Shown: positions 44,125 through 52,581 of the stretch, in pieces
How positions within the stretch are numbered: position 1 is the first letter of the stretch
How the letters are laid out: each line of letters begins with the position of its first letter
Assembly: GCA_027489375.1 (NCBI GenBank)
Contig: JAIXZW010000005.1
Coordinates: forward strand, 62,001-126,000
DNA: 64,000 nt
From: Paracoccaceae bacterium
GTDB lineage: Bacteria > Pseudomonadota > Alphaproteobacteria > Rhodobacterales > Rhodobacteraceae
Direction of reading: 5' to 3'
Made by a program: the position numbers and the translations under genes
Notes under the pieces: generated by a model
What the model was told of the DNA's origin: nothing
Seen by the model: only the letters and a program-made list of their open reading frames with translations
Database searches by the model: none

Positions 44125-45941
44125 TGTGTGGAATTGTAGGGGTTCTGGGAAATCACGAAGCAGCGCCGCTGCTGGTCGAGGCGCTGAAACGCCTTGAATA
44201 TCGCGGCTACGATTCGGCGGGCATCGCCACCGTCAACCACGGCAAGCTCGACCGCCGCCGCGCCGTGGGCAAGCTGGTGAACCTGTCCGACCTTCTGGTC
44301 CACCACCCGCTCGCTGGCAAATCCGGCATCGGCCACACCCGCTGGGCCACGCATGGCGCGGCCACCGTGACCAACGCCCACCCGCACAAGGCCGGCCCCG
44401 TCGCCGTCGTCCACAACGGCATCATCGAGAATTTCCGCGACCTCCGCGCCGAGCTTGCCGAAGCGGGCTACGCGCAGGAAAGCCAGACCGACACGGAAAC
44501 CGTGGCCCTGCTCGCCCAGCGCTTCATGGACGAAGGCCTCAGCCCGATCCACGCCGCCCGTGACACGCTGGCACGGCTGCAAGGCGCCTTCGCGCTCTGC
44601 TTCCTCTTCGACGGCGAGGATGACCTGATGGTCGCCGCCCGCAAGGGCAGCCCGCTGGCCATCGGCCACGGCAACGGCGAGATGTTCGTCGGCTCCGACG
44701 CCATCGCACTTGCCCCCATGACCGACCGGATAACTTATCTCGAAGAGGGCGACTGGGCCGTCATCACCCGCAAGGGAGCCGAGATTTTCGACGCGCAGGA
44801 CCGCCGCGCCAACCGCCCCGAATCCCGCATCCAGATCGACGCGGCGCGGGTGGAAAAGGCGGGCTACAAGCATTTCATGGCGAAAGAGATCGCCGAACAG
44901 CCCGTGGTCATCGCCGATGCGCTGAAACACTACACCACGCCCGAAGGCACGCTCCGCCTGCCCGAAGCCGCAGATTTTGCGGCCATCGACCGCATCACCC
45001 TCGTCGCCTGCGGCACCGCCTCCTATGCCTGCCACGTGGCGAAATACTGGTTCGAACAACTCGCGGGCCTGCCTGCCGAAATCGACGTGGCCTCGGAATT
45101 CCGCTACCGCGACCCCGTGCTTTCGCCCTCGGCCATGGCGATCTTCGTCAGCCAGTCGGGCGAGACGGCCGACACGCTTGCCGCCCTGCGCTACGCCAAG
45201 GACAGGGTGAAGCAGGTCGTGTCGGTCGTGAACGTCCCCACCTCCTCCATCGCCCGCGAAAGCGACCTCTCGCTGCCCATCCTTGCCGGTGTGGAAATCG
45301 GCGTGGCCTCGACCAAGGCCTTCACCTGCCAGCTCACCGTCCTCGCCCTCCTCGCGCTCAAAGCCGCAGCCGACAGGGGGCGGATGGATGCCGCCACCCT
45401 CGCGCAACACCTCGAAGCCCTGCGCAACCTGCCGGGGCTGATGAACCACGCCCTCGCCCTGTCGGCCCCCATCGCCAGCATCGCCGAAGACCTTGCGAAA
45501 GCGCAGGACATCCTTTTCCTCGGGCGCGGCGCGATGTATCCGCTCGCCCTCGAAGGCGCGCTGAAGCTCAAGGAAATCAGCTACATCCACGCCGAAGGTT
45601 ACGCATCCGGCGAATTGAAACACGGCCCCATCGCCCTGATCGACGCCGCCGTCCCCGTGATCGTCATGGCCCCCCGCGACGCGCTCTTCGACAAGACCGT
45701 GTCGAACATGCAAGAGGTCATGGCCCGCCACGGCAAGGTCCTCCTCATCTCGGACGCACAGGGCATCGACGAGGCGGGCGCGGGCGCGTGGAAAACCCTC
45801 ACCCTGCCCGAACTCCCCCCCGCCTTCGCGCCCATCCTCTACGCCATCCCCGCCCAGCTTCTGGCCTATCACACCGCCATCGCCAAAGGCACCGACGTGG
45901 ACCAACCCCGCAACCTTGCCAAATCGGTGACAGTGGAATGA
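44124..45941 (+). CDS. glmS: Glutamine--fructose-6-phosphate aminotransferase
   Basis: First committed enzyme of the hexosamine pathway, giving glucosamine-6-phosphate. The 605 residues begin MCGIVGVLGNHEAAPLLVEALKRLEYRGYDSAG; Cys2 is the glutaminase nucleophile. Two SIS domains follow, with VACGTASYACHVAKYW, SQSGETADTLAAL and the C-terminal LAKSVTVE. The start is ATG 44124, overlapping the glmU stop. I see no glmS ribozyme-like region, which is expected, as that element is mainly in Firmicutes. Overlap with the next gene is ATGA. Confidence 0.98.
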   Translation: MCGIVGVLGNHEAAPLLVEALKRLEYRGYDSAGIATVNHGKLDRRRAVGKLVNLSDLLVHHPLAGKSGIGHTRWATHGAATVTNAHPHKAGPVAVVHNGIIENFRDLRAELAEAGYAQESQTDTETVALLAQRFMDEGLSPIHAARDTLARLQGAFALCFLFDGEDDLMVAARKGSPLAIGHGNGEMFVGSDAIALAPMTDRITYLEEGDWAVITRKGAEIFDAQDRRANRPESRIQIDAARVEKAGYKHFMAKEIAEQPVVIADALKHYTTPEGTLRLPEAADFAAIDRITLVACGTASYACHVAKYWFEQLAGLPAEIDVASEFRYRDPVLSPSAMAIFVSQSGETADTLAALRYAKDRVKQVVSVVNVPTSSIARESDLSLPILAGVEIGVASTKAFTCQLTVLALLALKAAADRGRMDAATLAQHLEALRNLPGLMNHALALSAPIASIAEDLAKAQDILFLGRGAMYPLALEGALKLKEISYIHAEGYASGELKHGPIALIDAAVPVIVMAPRDALFDKTVSNMQEVMARHGKVLLISDAQGIDEAGAGAWKTLTLPELPPAFAPILYAIPAQLLAYHTAIAKGTDVDQPRNLAKSVTVE

Positions 45942-46720
45942 CCGGAACTTTTGTCGACGAACCGATGGACGAACCCGAAGACGGGCAACTTCCCGAAGCC
46001 GTGGAAGTGGCAGACCCCGCCCCAGTGGCCCCCGTCCTCTCGGACGCAGCGCAAGCCGCCCTCGACCGGATCGCCGCCTTCGCCGACCCCGCAAAAGCCG
46101 CCGAAGCCGCCGAATACCACAAGGTCAAACGCCGCTACCTCGGCGTCCCCGTCCCGCAGGTGGAAGAGCTGGTCGCCGAATGGCGCGCCGACCTTTCGCT
46201 CGACGACCGCATCGCGCTGGCTGCCGACCTCTGGCGCTCGGACGTCCACGAAGCGATGGTCGCCGCCGCCAAGCTTCTGGCACAGGCCCGCATGCGCCCC
46301 GACGATGCCGCATGGTCGCTCATCTGCGACTGGGCGCAGGGCTTCAACGGCTGGGCCACCGCCGACCACGCCACGACCGCAGGTCAGAAACGCCTCGTCG
46401 CGGACCCCTCGCGCATCGACACGGTCGCGGCATGGACGCAAAGCCCCAACATGTGGACCCGCCGCGCCGCACTCGTCATCACCCTGCCCTATGCCAAGAT
46501 GAACTTCCCCAAGGAAGCCGATCTCGCCATCCGCGAAACCGCGCTGTCATGGTGCGAAAGCTCCATCGCCGACCGCGACTGGTTCATCCAGAAGGCCATC
46601 GCATGGTGGGTGCGCGACCTCTCGAAACACGATGCCCCCCGCGCCCGCGCCTTTCTTGACGCGCATGGCGCAGGCCTCAAATCCTTCGCCCGCAAGGAAG
46701 CCGCCCGCTTCCTGCCCTGA
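45938..46720 (+). CDS. AlkD-like DNA alkylation repair protein
   Basis: A 260-residue helical-repeat protein of the DNA alkylation repair (AlkD/AlkC-like) family, which removes N3- or N7-alkylated bases without base flipping. The N-terminal 35 residues are acidic and disordered (DEPMDEPEDGQLPEAVEVAD). The HEAT-like part follows: YLGVPVPQVEELVAEWRADL, SLICDWAQGFNGWATADHA, MWTRRAALVITLPYAK and DWFIQKAIAWWVRDLSKHDAPRARAFLDAHGAGLKSFARKEA-like sequence. The Asp/Trp pair typical of AlkD is plausibly in CDWAQ and NMWTRR. It overlaps the glmS stop as ATGA, so it is co-expressed with glmUS, which is an unexpected partner. Confidence 0.87.
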   Translation: MTGTFVDEPMDEPEDGQLPEAVEVADPAPVAPVLSDAAQAALDRIAAFADPAKAAEAAEYHKVKRRYLGVPVPQVEELVAEWRADLSLDDRIALAADLWRSDVHEAMVAAAKLLAQARMRPDDAAWSLICDWAQGFNGWATADHATTAGQKRLVADPSRIDTVAAWTQSPNMWTRRAALVITLPYAKMNFPKEADLAIRETALSWCESSIADRDWFIQKAIAWWVRDLSKHDAPRARAFLDAHGAGLKSFARKEAARFLP

Positions 46721-46750
46721 CCCGCGCTTTCACCTTGGCCCAAATACTCA

Positions 46751-46773
46751 TGGCGCGGTCCCAAGCCGCGCCA
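46751..46773. terminator. Terminator hairpin between convergent genes
   Basis: TGGCGCGG (46751-46758) pairs with CCGCGCCA (46766-46773) around TCCCAAG. No T tract follows. It lies between the stops of the AlkD-like gene and the lipoprotein gene. The preceding bases CCCAAATACTC resemble the tail of repeat family 2. Confidence 0.6.
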
Positions 46774-46775
46774 CC

Positions 46776-47219
46776 TCAGCCGGAATAGACCGTCACCTGC
46801 GGCAAGCCCGTCAAGGGCAGGCCCAGCGCACGGAAAGCGGGCAGCGACAGCTGCGCCCCGCCCGTGCCCGGCAACAGATCGACCGCGATCGACGCGCCCT
46901 CATCCGTCACCACCCGCCCCTTCGCGGGTGCCGTGACGAGGGAGGAGCGCAGCCAGAACCCCTGCTCGGCGGGCGCGCCAAGGCTCACGACGACCGTGCC
47001 AAGCTCCGCCCCGCCCGCAGCCCCCGCCGCCAGCGCCGCCGACCGCTCGGCCTCGCTCATGGCATCGAGCGCTGCCGCCGATTTTGCCGCTGCCGTGCCG
47101 GGAACATCGGATTGTCGCGTCACCGGCGCAACTGGTGCAGGGTCAGACCCGCGAAACCGGTCGACCGCCGCACAAGAGGCGAGCAAAAGTGTCAGAAAAA
47201 CCACCGAAAGCTGTTTCAT
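46776..47219 (-). CDS. Small lipoprotein of unknown function
   Basis: A 147-residue protein with a signal peptide and lipobox (KQLSVVFLTLLLASCAAVDRF), so membrane-anchored in the periplasm. The mature part has an Ala-rich spacer, then GTVVVSLGAPAEQGFWLRSSLV and AKGRVVTDEGASIAVDLLPGTGGAQLSLPAFRALGLPLTGLPQVTVYSG. The C-terminal part is a compact beta-rich region conserved in this family of bacteria as far as I can tell. The biochemical function is not known. It is divergent from moaA (85-base gap). Confidence 0.8.
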   Translation of the reverse strand: MKQLSVVFLTLLLASCAAVDRFRGSDPAPVAPVTRQSDVPGTAAAKSAAALDAMSEAERSAALAAGAAGGAELGTVVVSLGAPAEQGFWLRSSLVTAPAKGRVVTDEGASIAVDLLPGTGGAQLSLPAFRALGLPLTGLPQVTVYSG

Positions 47220-47304
47220 ACCCCGACGATAGTCTGACGCCCCCGACCCGGCAAGCGCCGCATCGGTGCTTGCGCGGAAGAGCGCGACTTCCTAACTATT
47301 CATC

Positions 47305-48312
47305 ATGGACCGCACCCCGCTCATCGACCCCTTCGCCCGCCCGATCTCTTACCTGCGGGTCTCGGTCACGGACCGCTGCGATTTCCGCTGCGTCTATTGC
47401 ATGTCGGAAAACATGACCTTCCTGCCCAAGGCGGACCTTCTGACGCTGGAAGAACTCGACCGCCTCTGCTCCGGCTTTGTCCGGCTTGGCGTCGAGAAGC
47501 TGCGCATCACCGGCGGCGAACCCCTTGTGCGCAAGGGGATCATGACCTTCTTCCGCGCCATGTCCCGCCACCTCGAAAGCGGGGAGCTGCGCGAACTCAC
47601 CCTCACGACCAACGGCTCGCAACTGCGCAAATACGCCGCCGAACTGGCCGATTGCGGGATCAGGCGCATCAACGTCTCGCTCGACACGCTCGACGCGCAG
47701 AAATTCGCCGACATCACCCGCTGGGGCCGTTTGGACCAGGTGCTCGACGGCATCGAAGCCGCACGCGAGGCGGGGCTTCGCGTCAAGATCAACACCGTGG
47801 CGCTGAAAGGCTTCAACGAGGACGAACTTTTCCCCCTCCTCGACTGGTGCGCCCGCGAAGACCACGACCTCACCTTCATCGAGGTGATGCCGATGGGCGA
47901 TCTGGGCAACGAAGACCGGCTTGACCAATACTGGTCGCTCAAGGACCTCCGCGCCCGCCTTGCCGAACGCTTCACCCTGACCGACCTTGCCGAACGCAGC
48001 GGCGGCCCCGCCCGCTATGTCCGCGTCGAGGAGACGGGCCAGAAGATCGGCTTCATCACCCCGCTCACCCACAACTTCTGCGAATCCTGCAACCGCGTGC
48101 GCCTGACCTGCACGGGCGAGCTTTACATGTGCCTCGGCCAAGAGGACATGGCCGACCTCCGCGCCCCCCTCCGCGCCAGCCCCGATGACGCACTGCTCGA
48201 AAGCGCCATCCGCGCCGCCATCGCCCGCAAACCCAAGGGCCACGACTTCGACTATTCCCGCCAGTCCGTCACCGGCCAGATGTCCCGCCACATGAGCCAC
48301 ACGGGCGGCTGA
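47305..48312 (+). CDS. moaA: GTP 3',8-cyclase MoaA (molybdenum cofactor synthesis)
   Basis: Radical SAM enzyme that with MoaC converts GTP to cyclic pyranopterin monophosphate. The 335 residues contain the SAM [4Fe-4S] motif [19 protein letters not shown], and the C-terminal second cluster motif [11 protein letters not shown] with a later Cys. The C-terminal Gly-Gly (SHTGG) needed for activity is present. The start is ATG 47305 ([27 protein letters not shown]). A T-rich hairpin directly follows the stop. No other moa genes are near. Confidence 0.97.
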   Translation: MDRTPLIDPFARPISYLRVSVTDRCDFRCVYCMSENMTFLPKADLLTLEELDRLCSGFVRLGVEKLRITGGEPLVRKGIMTFFRAMSRHLESGELRELTLTTNGSQLRKYAAELADCGIRRINVSLDTLDAQKFADITRWGRLDQVLDGIEAAREAGLRVKINTVALKGFNEDELFPLLDWCAREDHDLTFIEVMPMGDLGNEDRLDQYWSLKDLRARLAERFTLTDLAERSGGPARYVRVEETGQKIGFITPLTHNFCESCNRVRLTCTGELYMCLGQEDMADLRAPLRASPDDALLESAIRAAIARKPKGHDFDYSRQSVTGQMSRHMSHTGG

Positions 48313-48654
48313 CCGCCAGTCACACGATTTTTCTGCGAAAAATCAAGCGCACCGCCATAGTGCAGCGCAAGCCCACCCGAAGCGCGGGGGGCTGTCTGCC
48401 CCCCACGGGCCGCGTGCCGCGTCCCTCCCCCCGAGGATATTTGAACGAGCGTGAAAGGGGCAAGGCGCGGGCCTCTCCTTCACCCTTGCCCAAATACTCC
48501 CTTGCAACGGCGCATCGTGGATCATGGCCGGACGCAAGGCGGGATTTTTCGCAGGAAAATCGTCCCCATCGCCGCCCTGAGGCGCGCTGCCGCATCCCCT
48601 TACAACCCGAGCGCAGCGGACTACATGCAGCCCGACAGACGGGAAAGGTGCATC
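48313..48654. repeat. Non-coding gap with family 1 and family 2 hairpins
   Basis: GATTTTTC/GAAAAATC (48326-48344) forms a hairpin just after the moaA stop and is a likely terminator. A family 2 module follows (48386-48404, GGGGGG...CCCCCC hairpin, then CCCCCCGAGGATATTTG to about 48457). A partial relative CCCAAATACTCC lies near 48491, and a further GATTTT/AAAATC stem at 48543-48561. The remainder up to cydA holds its promoter and an AAAGG ribosome-binding site; no coding frame is seen. Confidence 0.85.
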
Positions 48655-50004
48655 ATGGATACTCTTTTGCTCTCGCGCATCCAGTTCGGCGCGAACATCT
48701 CGTTCCACATCCTCTTTCCCACCATCACCATCGCACTGGGCTGGGTGCTCCTCTTCTTCAAGCTCCGCTTCCAGATCACGGGCGCGCAGAAGTGGATGGA
48801 CCTCTATCTCTTCTGGGTGAAGGTCTTCGCCCTCTCCTTCGCGCTCGGCGTGGTGTCGGGGATCACCATGTCCTTCCAGTTCGGCACCAACTGGCCCGGT
48901 TTCATGGAGACCGTGGGCAATATCGCAGGCCCGCTTCTGGCCTACGAGGTGCTGACCGCCTTCTTCCTCGAAGCCGTCTTCCTCGGCATCATGCTGTTCG
49001 GCGCGGCGCGGGTTCCGGTCTGGGTCCATACGCTTGCCACCTTCCTCGTGGCCTTCGGCACGACGATGAGCGCTTTCTGGATCATCGTGCTGAATTCGTG
49101 GATGCACACCCCCGCAGGCTATGAGCTGCGCGACGGCGTGGTCCATGCCATCGACTGGTTCGCCATCGTCTTCAACCCCTCCATGCCCTACCGCCTTGCG
49201 CATATGCTTCTGGCCAGCGGGCTCACCGTGGCCTTCCTGATCGCGGGTCTGTCCGCCTATCGCGCCCTGCGCGGCGACCGTGACCCCGCCACCGCCACGG
49301 GCCTACGCTTCGGCGTGATCCTCGGCGCGCTGCTCATCCCCGTGCAGATCGTAGCGGGCGACATGCACGGGCTGAACACGCTGGAGCACCAGCCCCAAAA
49401 GGTCGCCGCGATGGAGGCGAACTGGGAGACGCGCGGCAACGTCCCCCTCGTCCTCTTCGCCCTGCCCGACGAAACCCTGCGCGAGAACCGCTTCGAGCTC
49501 GCGATCCCCTCGATGGCCTCCGTGATCCTCAAGCATGACCCCGCAGGCGTGGTCCCCGGCCTGAACGACTTCGTGGCCGCCGATGGCAGCGCCCTGCACC
49601 CGCCCGTGGCCCCCGTCTTCTGGTCCTTCCGCGTCATGGTCGGCACGGGTGTGGCGATGCTTGGCCTCTCATGGCTCGGCGCCGCCCTGCTGTGGCGGCG
49701 CGGGGCCGATGCCCTGCCGCGTCCCTACCTCCACGCCCTCACCGCCATGACCTTCGCCGGATGGATCGCCACCCTTGCGGGCTGGTATACGACCGAGATC
49801 GGCCGCCAGCCGTGGCTGGTGCAGGGCGTGCTGACCACCGAGGCCGCCGTGGGCGATGTGGCGGGCGGCATGGTGCTTTCGTCGCTCCTTGCCTATCTCG
49901 CGGTCTATGTGCTGCTCCTTGCCGCCTATATCGGCGCGCTCTTCCATCTTGCGCGGAAAGGGTCCGTCTTCCCGGCCGCCCCCGCCCTGCAACCGGCGGA
50001 GTAA
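48655..50004 (+). CDS. cydA: Cytochrome bd-type ubiquinol oxidase subunit I, short Q-loop (Cio-like)
   Basis: Heme-bearing subunit of a terminal quinol oxidase. The 449-residue product starts MDTLLLSRIQFGANISFHILFP; His18 matches the heme b595 ligand of E. coli. Near residue 380 is EIGRQPWLVQGVLTTEAAVG, the GRQPW signature. It is about 70 residues shorter than E. coli CydA, with a short quinol-binding Q loop, as in the cyanide-insensitive CioA branch. The start ATG 48655 was chosen over an earlier in-frame start lying in the repeat region. It is followed by cydB after four bases. No cydX or cydDC is visible. Confidence 0.94.
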   Translation: MDTLLLSRIQFGANISFHILFPTITIALGWVLLFFKLRFQITGAQKWMDLYLFWVKVFALSFALGVVSGITMSFQFGTNWPGFMETVGNIAGPLLAYEVLTAFFLEAVFLGIMLFGAARVPVWVHTLATFLVAFGTTMSAFWIIVLNSWMHTPAGYELRDGVVHAIDWFAIVFNPSMPYRLAHMLLASGLTVAFLIAGLSAYRALRGDRDPATATGLRFGVILGALLIPVQIVAGDMHGLNTLEHQPQKVAAMEANWETRGNVPLVLFALPDETLRENRFELAIPSMASVILKHDPAGVVPGLNDFVAADGSALHPPVAPVFWSFRVMVGTGVAMLGLSWLGAALLWRRGADALPRPYLHALTAMTFAGWIATLAGWYTTEIGRQPWLVQGVLTTEAAVGDVAGGMVLSSLLAYLAVYVLLLAAYIGALFHLARKGSVFPAAPALQPAE

Positions 50005-50008
50005 GCCC

Positions 50009-51007
50009 GTGTTCGACCCGCAAACCCTCCCCCTGATCTTCGCAAGCCTCATGGGCCTGTCGATCCTGCTCTATGTCGTGCTCGACGGCTTCGACCTTGG
50101 CGTGGGCCTCCTTTTCCCCTTCGCCACGGAAGCCGAGCGTGACCGCATGATCGCCTCGATCGGACCCTTCTGGGATGCCAACGAAACATGGCTGGTGCTT
50201 GCCATCGGCCTCCTCCTCGTCGCCTTTCCCGCCGCGCATGGCGCGATCCTGACCGCGCTCTACCTGCCCGTGGCGGTCATGCTGATCGGGCTGATCCTGC
50301 GCGGCGTGGCCTTCGAGTTCCGCGCCAAGGCCCCCGTCGCGCACAAGCGCCCGTGGGATGCGGCCTTCTGGGCGGGCAGCCTGATGACCGCGCTGTCGCA
50401 GGGCTTCATGCTCGGCCTTTACATCATGGGCCTGCGCTGGGGCTGGGCCGAGATCGCCTTTGCCAGCCTGACCGCCGTGGCCTTGGCCGTGGCCTACAGC
50501 TTCATCGGTGCCGGCTGGACGATCCTGAAGACCGATGGCGCCTTGCAGATCAAGGCCGTGACATGGGCGCGCGGCGGCATCTGGGGCGTGGTGCTCGGCA
50601 TGGGGGCAGTCTCGGTTGCAACGCCGCTCGTCAGCCCGCGCATCTTCGACAAATGGTTCCGCTTTCCCGAAATCGTGGCCCTCGCCCCCCTGCCGATGAT
50701 GTCGGGCCTGCTCGTGGCCCTCCTCTGGCTCTCGCTCCGCCGCCTGCCCACGCGCGACGACAGCTTCGCATGGTTCCCCTTTGCGGGTGCTGTGACACTC
50801 ATGGTGCTCGGCTTCTTCGGGATGGCCTACAGCTTCTACCCCTACATCGTGCCGGACCGGCTGACCATCTGGCAGGCCGCCTCCTCGACCGAGGCGCTGA
50901 CGATCATCCTCGTCGGCACGCTCTTCGTGCTGCCGGTGATCCTGTGCTACACTGTGCTCGCCTATGTCATCTTCCGCGGCAAGGCCACGAAGCTGAGCTA
51001 CGTCTAG
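50009..51007 (+). CDS. cydB: Cytochrome bd-type ubiquinol oxidase subunit II
   Basis: Structural partner of CydA. The 332-residue product has DGFDLGVGLLFPF, FWDANETWLVLAIGLLLVAFPAAH, TAHG-like regions and FKMAYSFYPYIVPD-like sequence (GMAYSFYPYIVPDRLTI). The start is GTG 50009, with GGAG seven bases upstream; an earlier start would lie in cydA in another frame. The stop TAG overlaps the stop of the DUF1304 gene at a CTAG palindrome, so the two genes are convergent with no spacer. Confidence 0.95.
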   Translation: MFDPQTLPLIFASLMGLSILLYVVLDGFDLGVGLLFPFATEAERDRMIASIGPFWDANETWLVLAIGLLLVAFPAAHGAILTALYLPVAVMLIGLILRGVAFEFRAKAPVAHKRPWDAAFWAGSLMTALSQGFMLGLYIMGLRWGWAEIAFASLTAVALAVAYSFIGAGWTILKTDGALQIKAVTWARGGIWGVVLGMGAVSVATPLVSPRIFDKWFRFPEIVALAPLPMMSGLLVALLWLSLRRLPTRDDSFAWFPFAGAVTLMVLGFFGMAYSFYPYIVPDRLTIWQAASSTEALTIILVGTLFVLPVILCYTVLAYVIFRGKATKLSYV

Positions 51008-51363
51008 ACCCCGAAACCCACGGCCAACAGGCCCAGCGCCGCCGGACCGCTCTGGATGAACAGGATACGGCGCGAGGCGGTGGCCGCGCCGTAAAGCCCC
51101 GCGACCATCACGCAGCCCAGAAAGAAGACCGCAAGCGCAAAGCCCGCGCCCGCCACCCCTTCGGCCAAGGCCCAGAACAGCCCCGCCGCAAGGAAGCCGT
51201 TATACAGGCCCTGATTGCCCGCCATCACCTTGGTCGCGCGGGCAAACTCTTCGGTCGTGCCAAAGGCGGCGCGGGTGCGTGGCGCGTCCCAGCGGAACAT
51301 CTCGAGCACCATGATATAGACATGCAGCGCTCCGATTGCCGCCACCAGACCCGCCCCGATCAC
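51004..51363 (-). CDS. DUF1304 family membrane protein
   Basis: A 119-residue membrane protein of the DUF1304 family. Four hydrophobic helices are visible, with the family stretch ALHVYIMVLEMFRWDAPRTRAAFG and KVMAGNQGLYNGFLAAGLFWAL. No catalytic residues are recognised and the function is unknown. It overlaps the M20 amidohydrolase start by four bases, so it is translationally coupled to that gene; its stop overlaps cydB. Confidence 0.92.
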   Translation of the reverse strand: MIGAGLVAAIGALHVYIMVLEMFRWDAPRTRAAFGTTEEFARATKVMAGNQGLYNGFLAAGLFWALAEGVAGAGFALAVFFLGCVMVAGLYGAATASRRILFIQSGPAALGLLAVGFGV

Positions 51364-52526
51364 GCCGCAGGCATCCGGCTCTCGACCATCCCCGCATACC
51401 AGCTTGCGCCAAAGGGGATCACATCGTCGTCGAAGTTATATGCGGGGTGATGCACCATCGCCGTGTCGCCATTGCCCACGAAGATATAGGCCCCCGGCCG
51501 CTCGTTCAGCATGAAGCTGAAATCCTCGGCCCCCATCAGCGGTGCGGTGTTGTCATCCACCTGCCCCGATACGGCGCGCGCCACCTCGACCGCGTAGCGG
51601 GTGTTGTCGGGGGCGTTCACCGTCACCGGATAGCCGCGCGCGTAATCGACATGCGCGGTCGCGCCAAAGGCCATCGCCACGCCCGCGACCACCTCGGAGA
51701 TCCGCTTCTCCACGAAATCCTGCACGGCATGGTCCATCGTCCGCACAGTGCCCTTCATCTTCACCACCTGCGGGATGACGTTATGCGCGGTGCTGTCCGT
51801 CTCGACCGTGCAGACCGAGACGACGACCTGCTTCAGCGGGTCCACGTTCCGGCTTGCGATGCTTTGCAGGGCCACGATGATCTGCGCCGCCACCAGCGTG
51901 GCGTCGATGCAGTCATGGGGCTTCGCCGCATGGCCGCCCTTGCCTGTCACCACCACCTCGAACTGGTCCGCCGCCGCCATCAGCGCGCCGGGGCGGATCG
52001 CGAAATGCCCCACCGGAATCCCCGGCATGTTGTGCATCCCGTAAACCTCCTGGATGCCCCAGCGGTCCATCATCCCGTCCGCCACCATCTCGCGCCCGCC
52101 ACCGCCGCCCTCTTCGGCAGGCTGGAAGATCACCACCGTGGTCCCGTCGAAATTCCGCGTCTCGCACAGGTATTTCGCAGCCCCCAGCAGCATCGCCGTA
52201 TGGCCGTCATGCCCGCAGGCATGCATCTTTCCGGGCACCTTCGAGGCATAGGGAACCCCCGTCTGTTCCCTGATCGGCAGCGCGTCCATATCGGCGCGCA
52301 GCCCCACCACACGGCCCGATCCGGTGTTCCGCCCGCGGATCACACCCACCACACCCGTGCGCCCGATCCCCTCGACCACCTCGTCGCAGCCAAAGCCGCG
52401 CAGCAACTCCGCCACCCGCGCGGCGGTGCGGTGTACGTCGAACAGCAGTTCGGGATGCTCATGGAAATCGCGCCGCCACGCGGTGATCTCGGGCAGCAAT
52501 TCGGCGAAGCGGTTCTTGACGGGCAT
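51360..52526 (-). CDS. M20 family amidohydrolase (hippurate hydrolase-like)
   Basis: A 388-residue metallo-amidase that hydrolyses N-acylated amino acids. The zinc-ligand motifs are HACGHDGHTAMLLGAA, EEGGGGGREMVADGMMD and the MGAEDFSFM near the end, with the catalytic Glu in FQPAEEGGG. The start is ATG 52526 (MPVKNRFAELLPEITAWRRDFHEHPELLF), with GGAGAGA upstream. Substrates of this family include hippurate and indole-3-acetyl amino acids; the natural substrate is not known. It follows the Hsp70-like gene on the same strand. Confidence 0.9.
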   Translation of the reverse strand: MPVKNRFAELLPEITAWRRDFHEHPELLFDVHRTAARVAELLRGFGCDEVVEGIGRTGVVGVIRGRNTGSGRVVGLRADMDALPIREQTGVPYASKVPGKMHACGHDGHTAMLLGAAKYLCETRNFDGTTVVIFQPAEEGGGGGREMVADGMMDRWGIQEVYGMHNMPGIPVGHFAIRPGALMAAADQFEVVVTGKGGHAAKPHDCIDATLVAAQIIVALQSIASRNVDPLKQVVVSVCTVETDSTAHNVIPQVVKMKGTVRTMDHAVQDFVEKRISEVVAGVAMAFGATAHVDYARGYPVTVNAPDNTRYAVEVARAVSGQVDDNTAPLMGAEDFSFMLNERPGAYIFVGNGDTAMVHHPAYNFDDDVIPFGASWYAGMVESRMPAA

Positions 52527-52581
52527 GGGGTCTCTCCTTCGCCCCCATGCTGCGCCAAACCCGCCCTTCCCTGCAACCCCC

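Noticed and set aside
43950..44150. glmS ribozyme
   Set aside because: The glmU stop and glmS start overlap, so no untranslated space exists, and the element is not expected in alphaproteobacteria.
48360..48654. Extended N-terminus of cydA through the repeat region
   Set aside because: The earlier in-frame start gives an unrelated leader across repeats; CydA homology begins exactly at the ATG at 48655.
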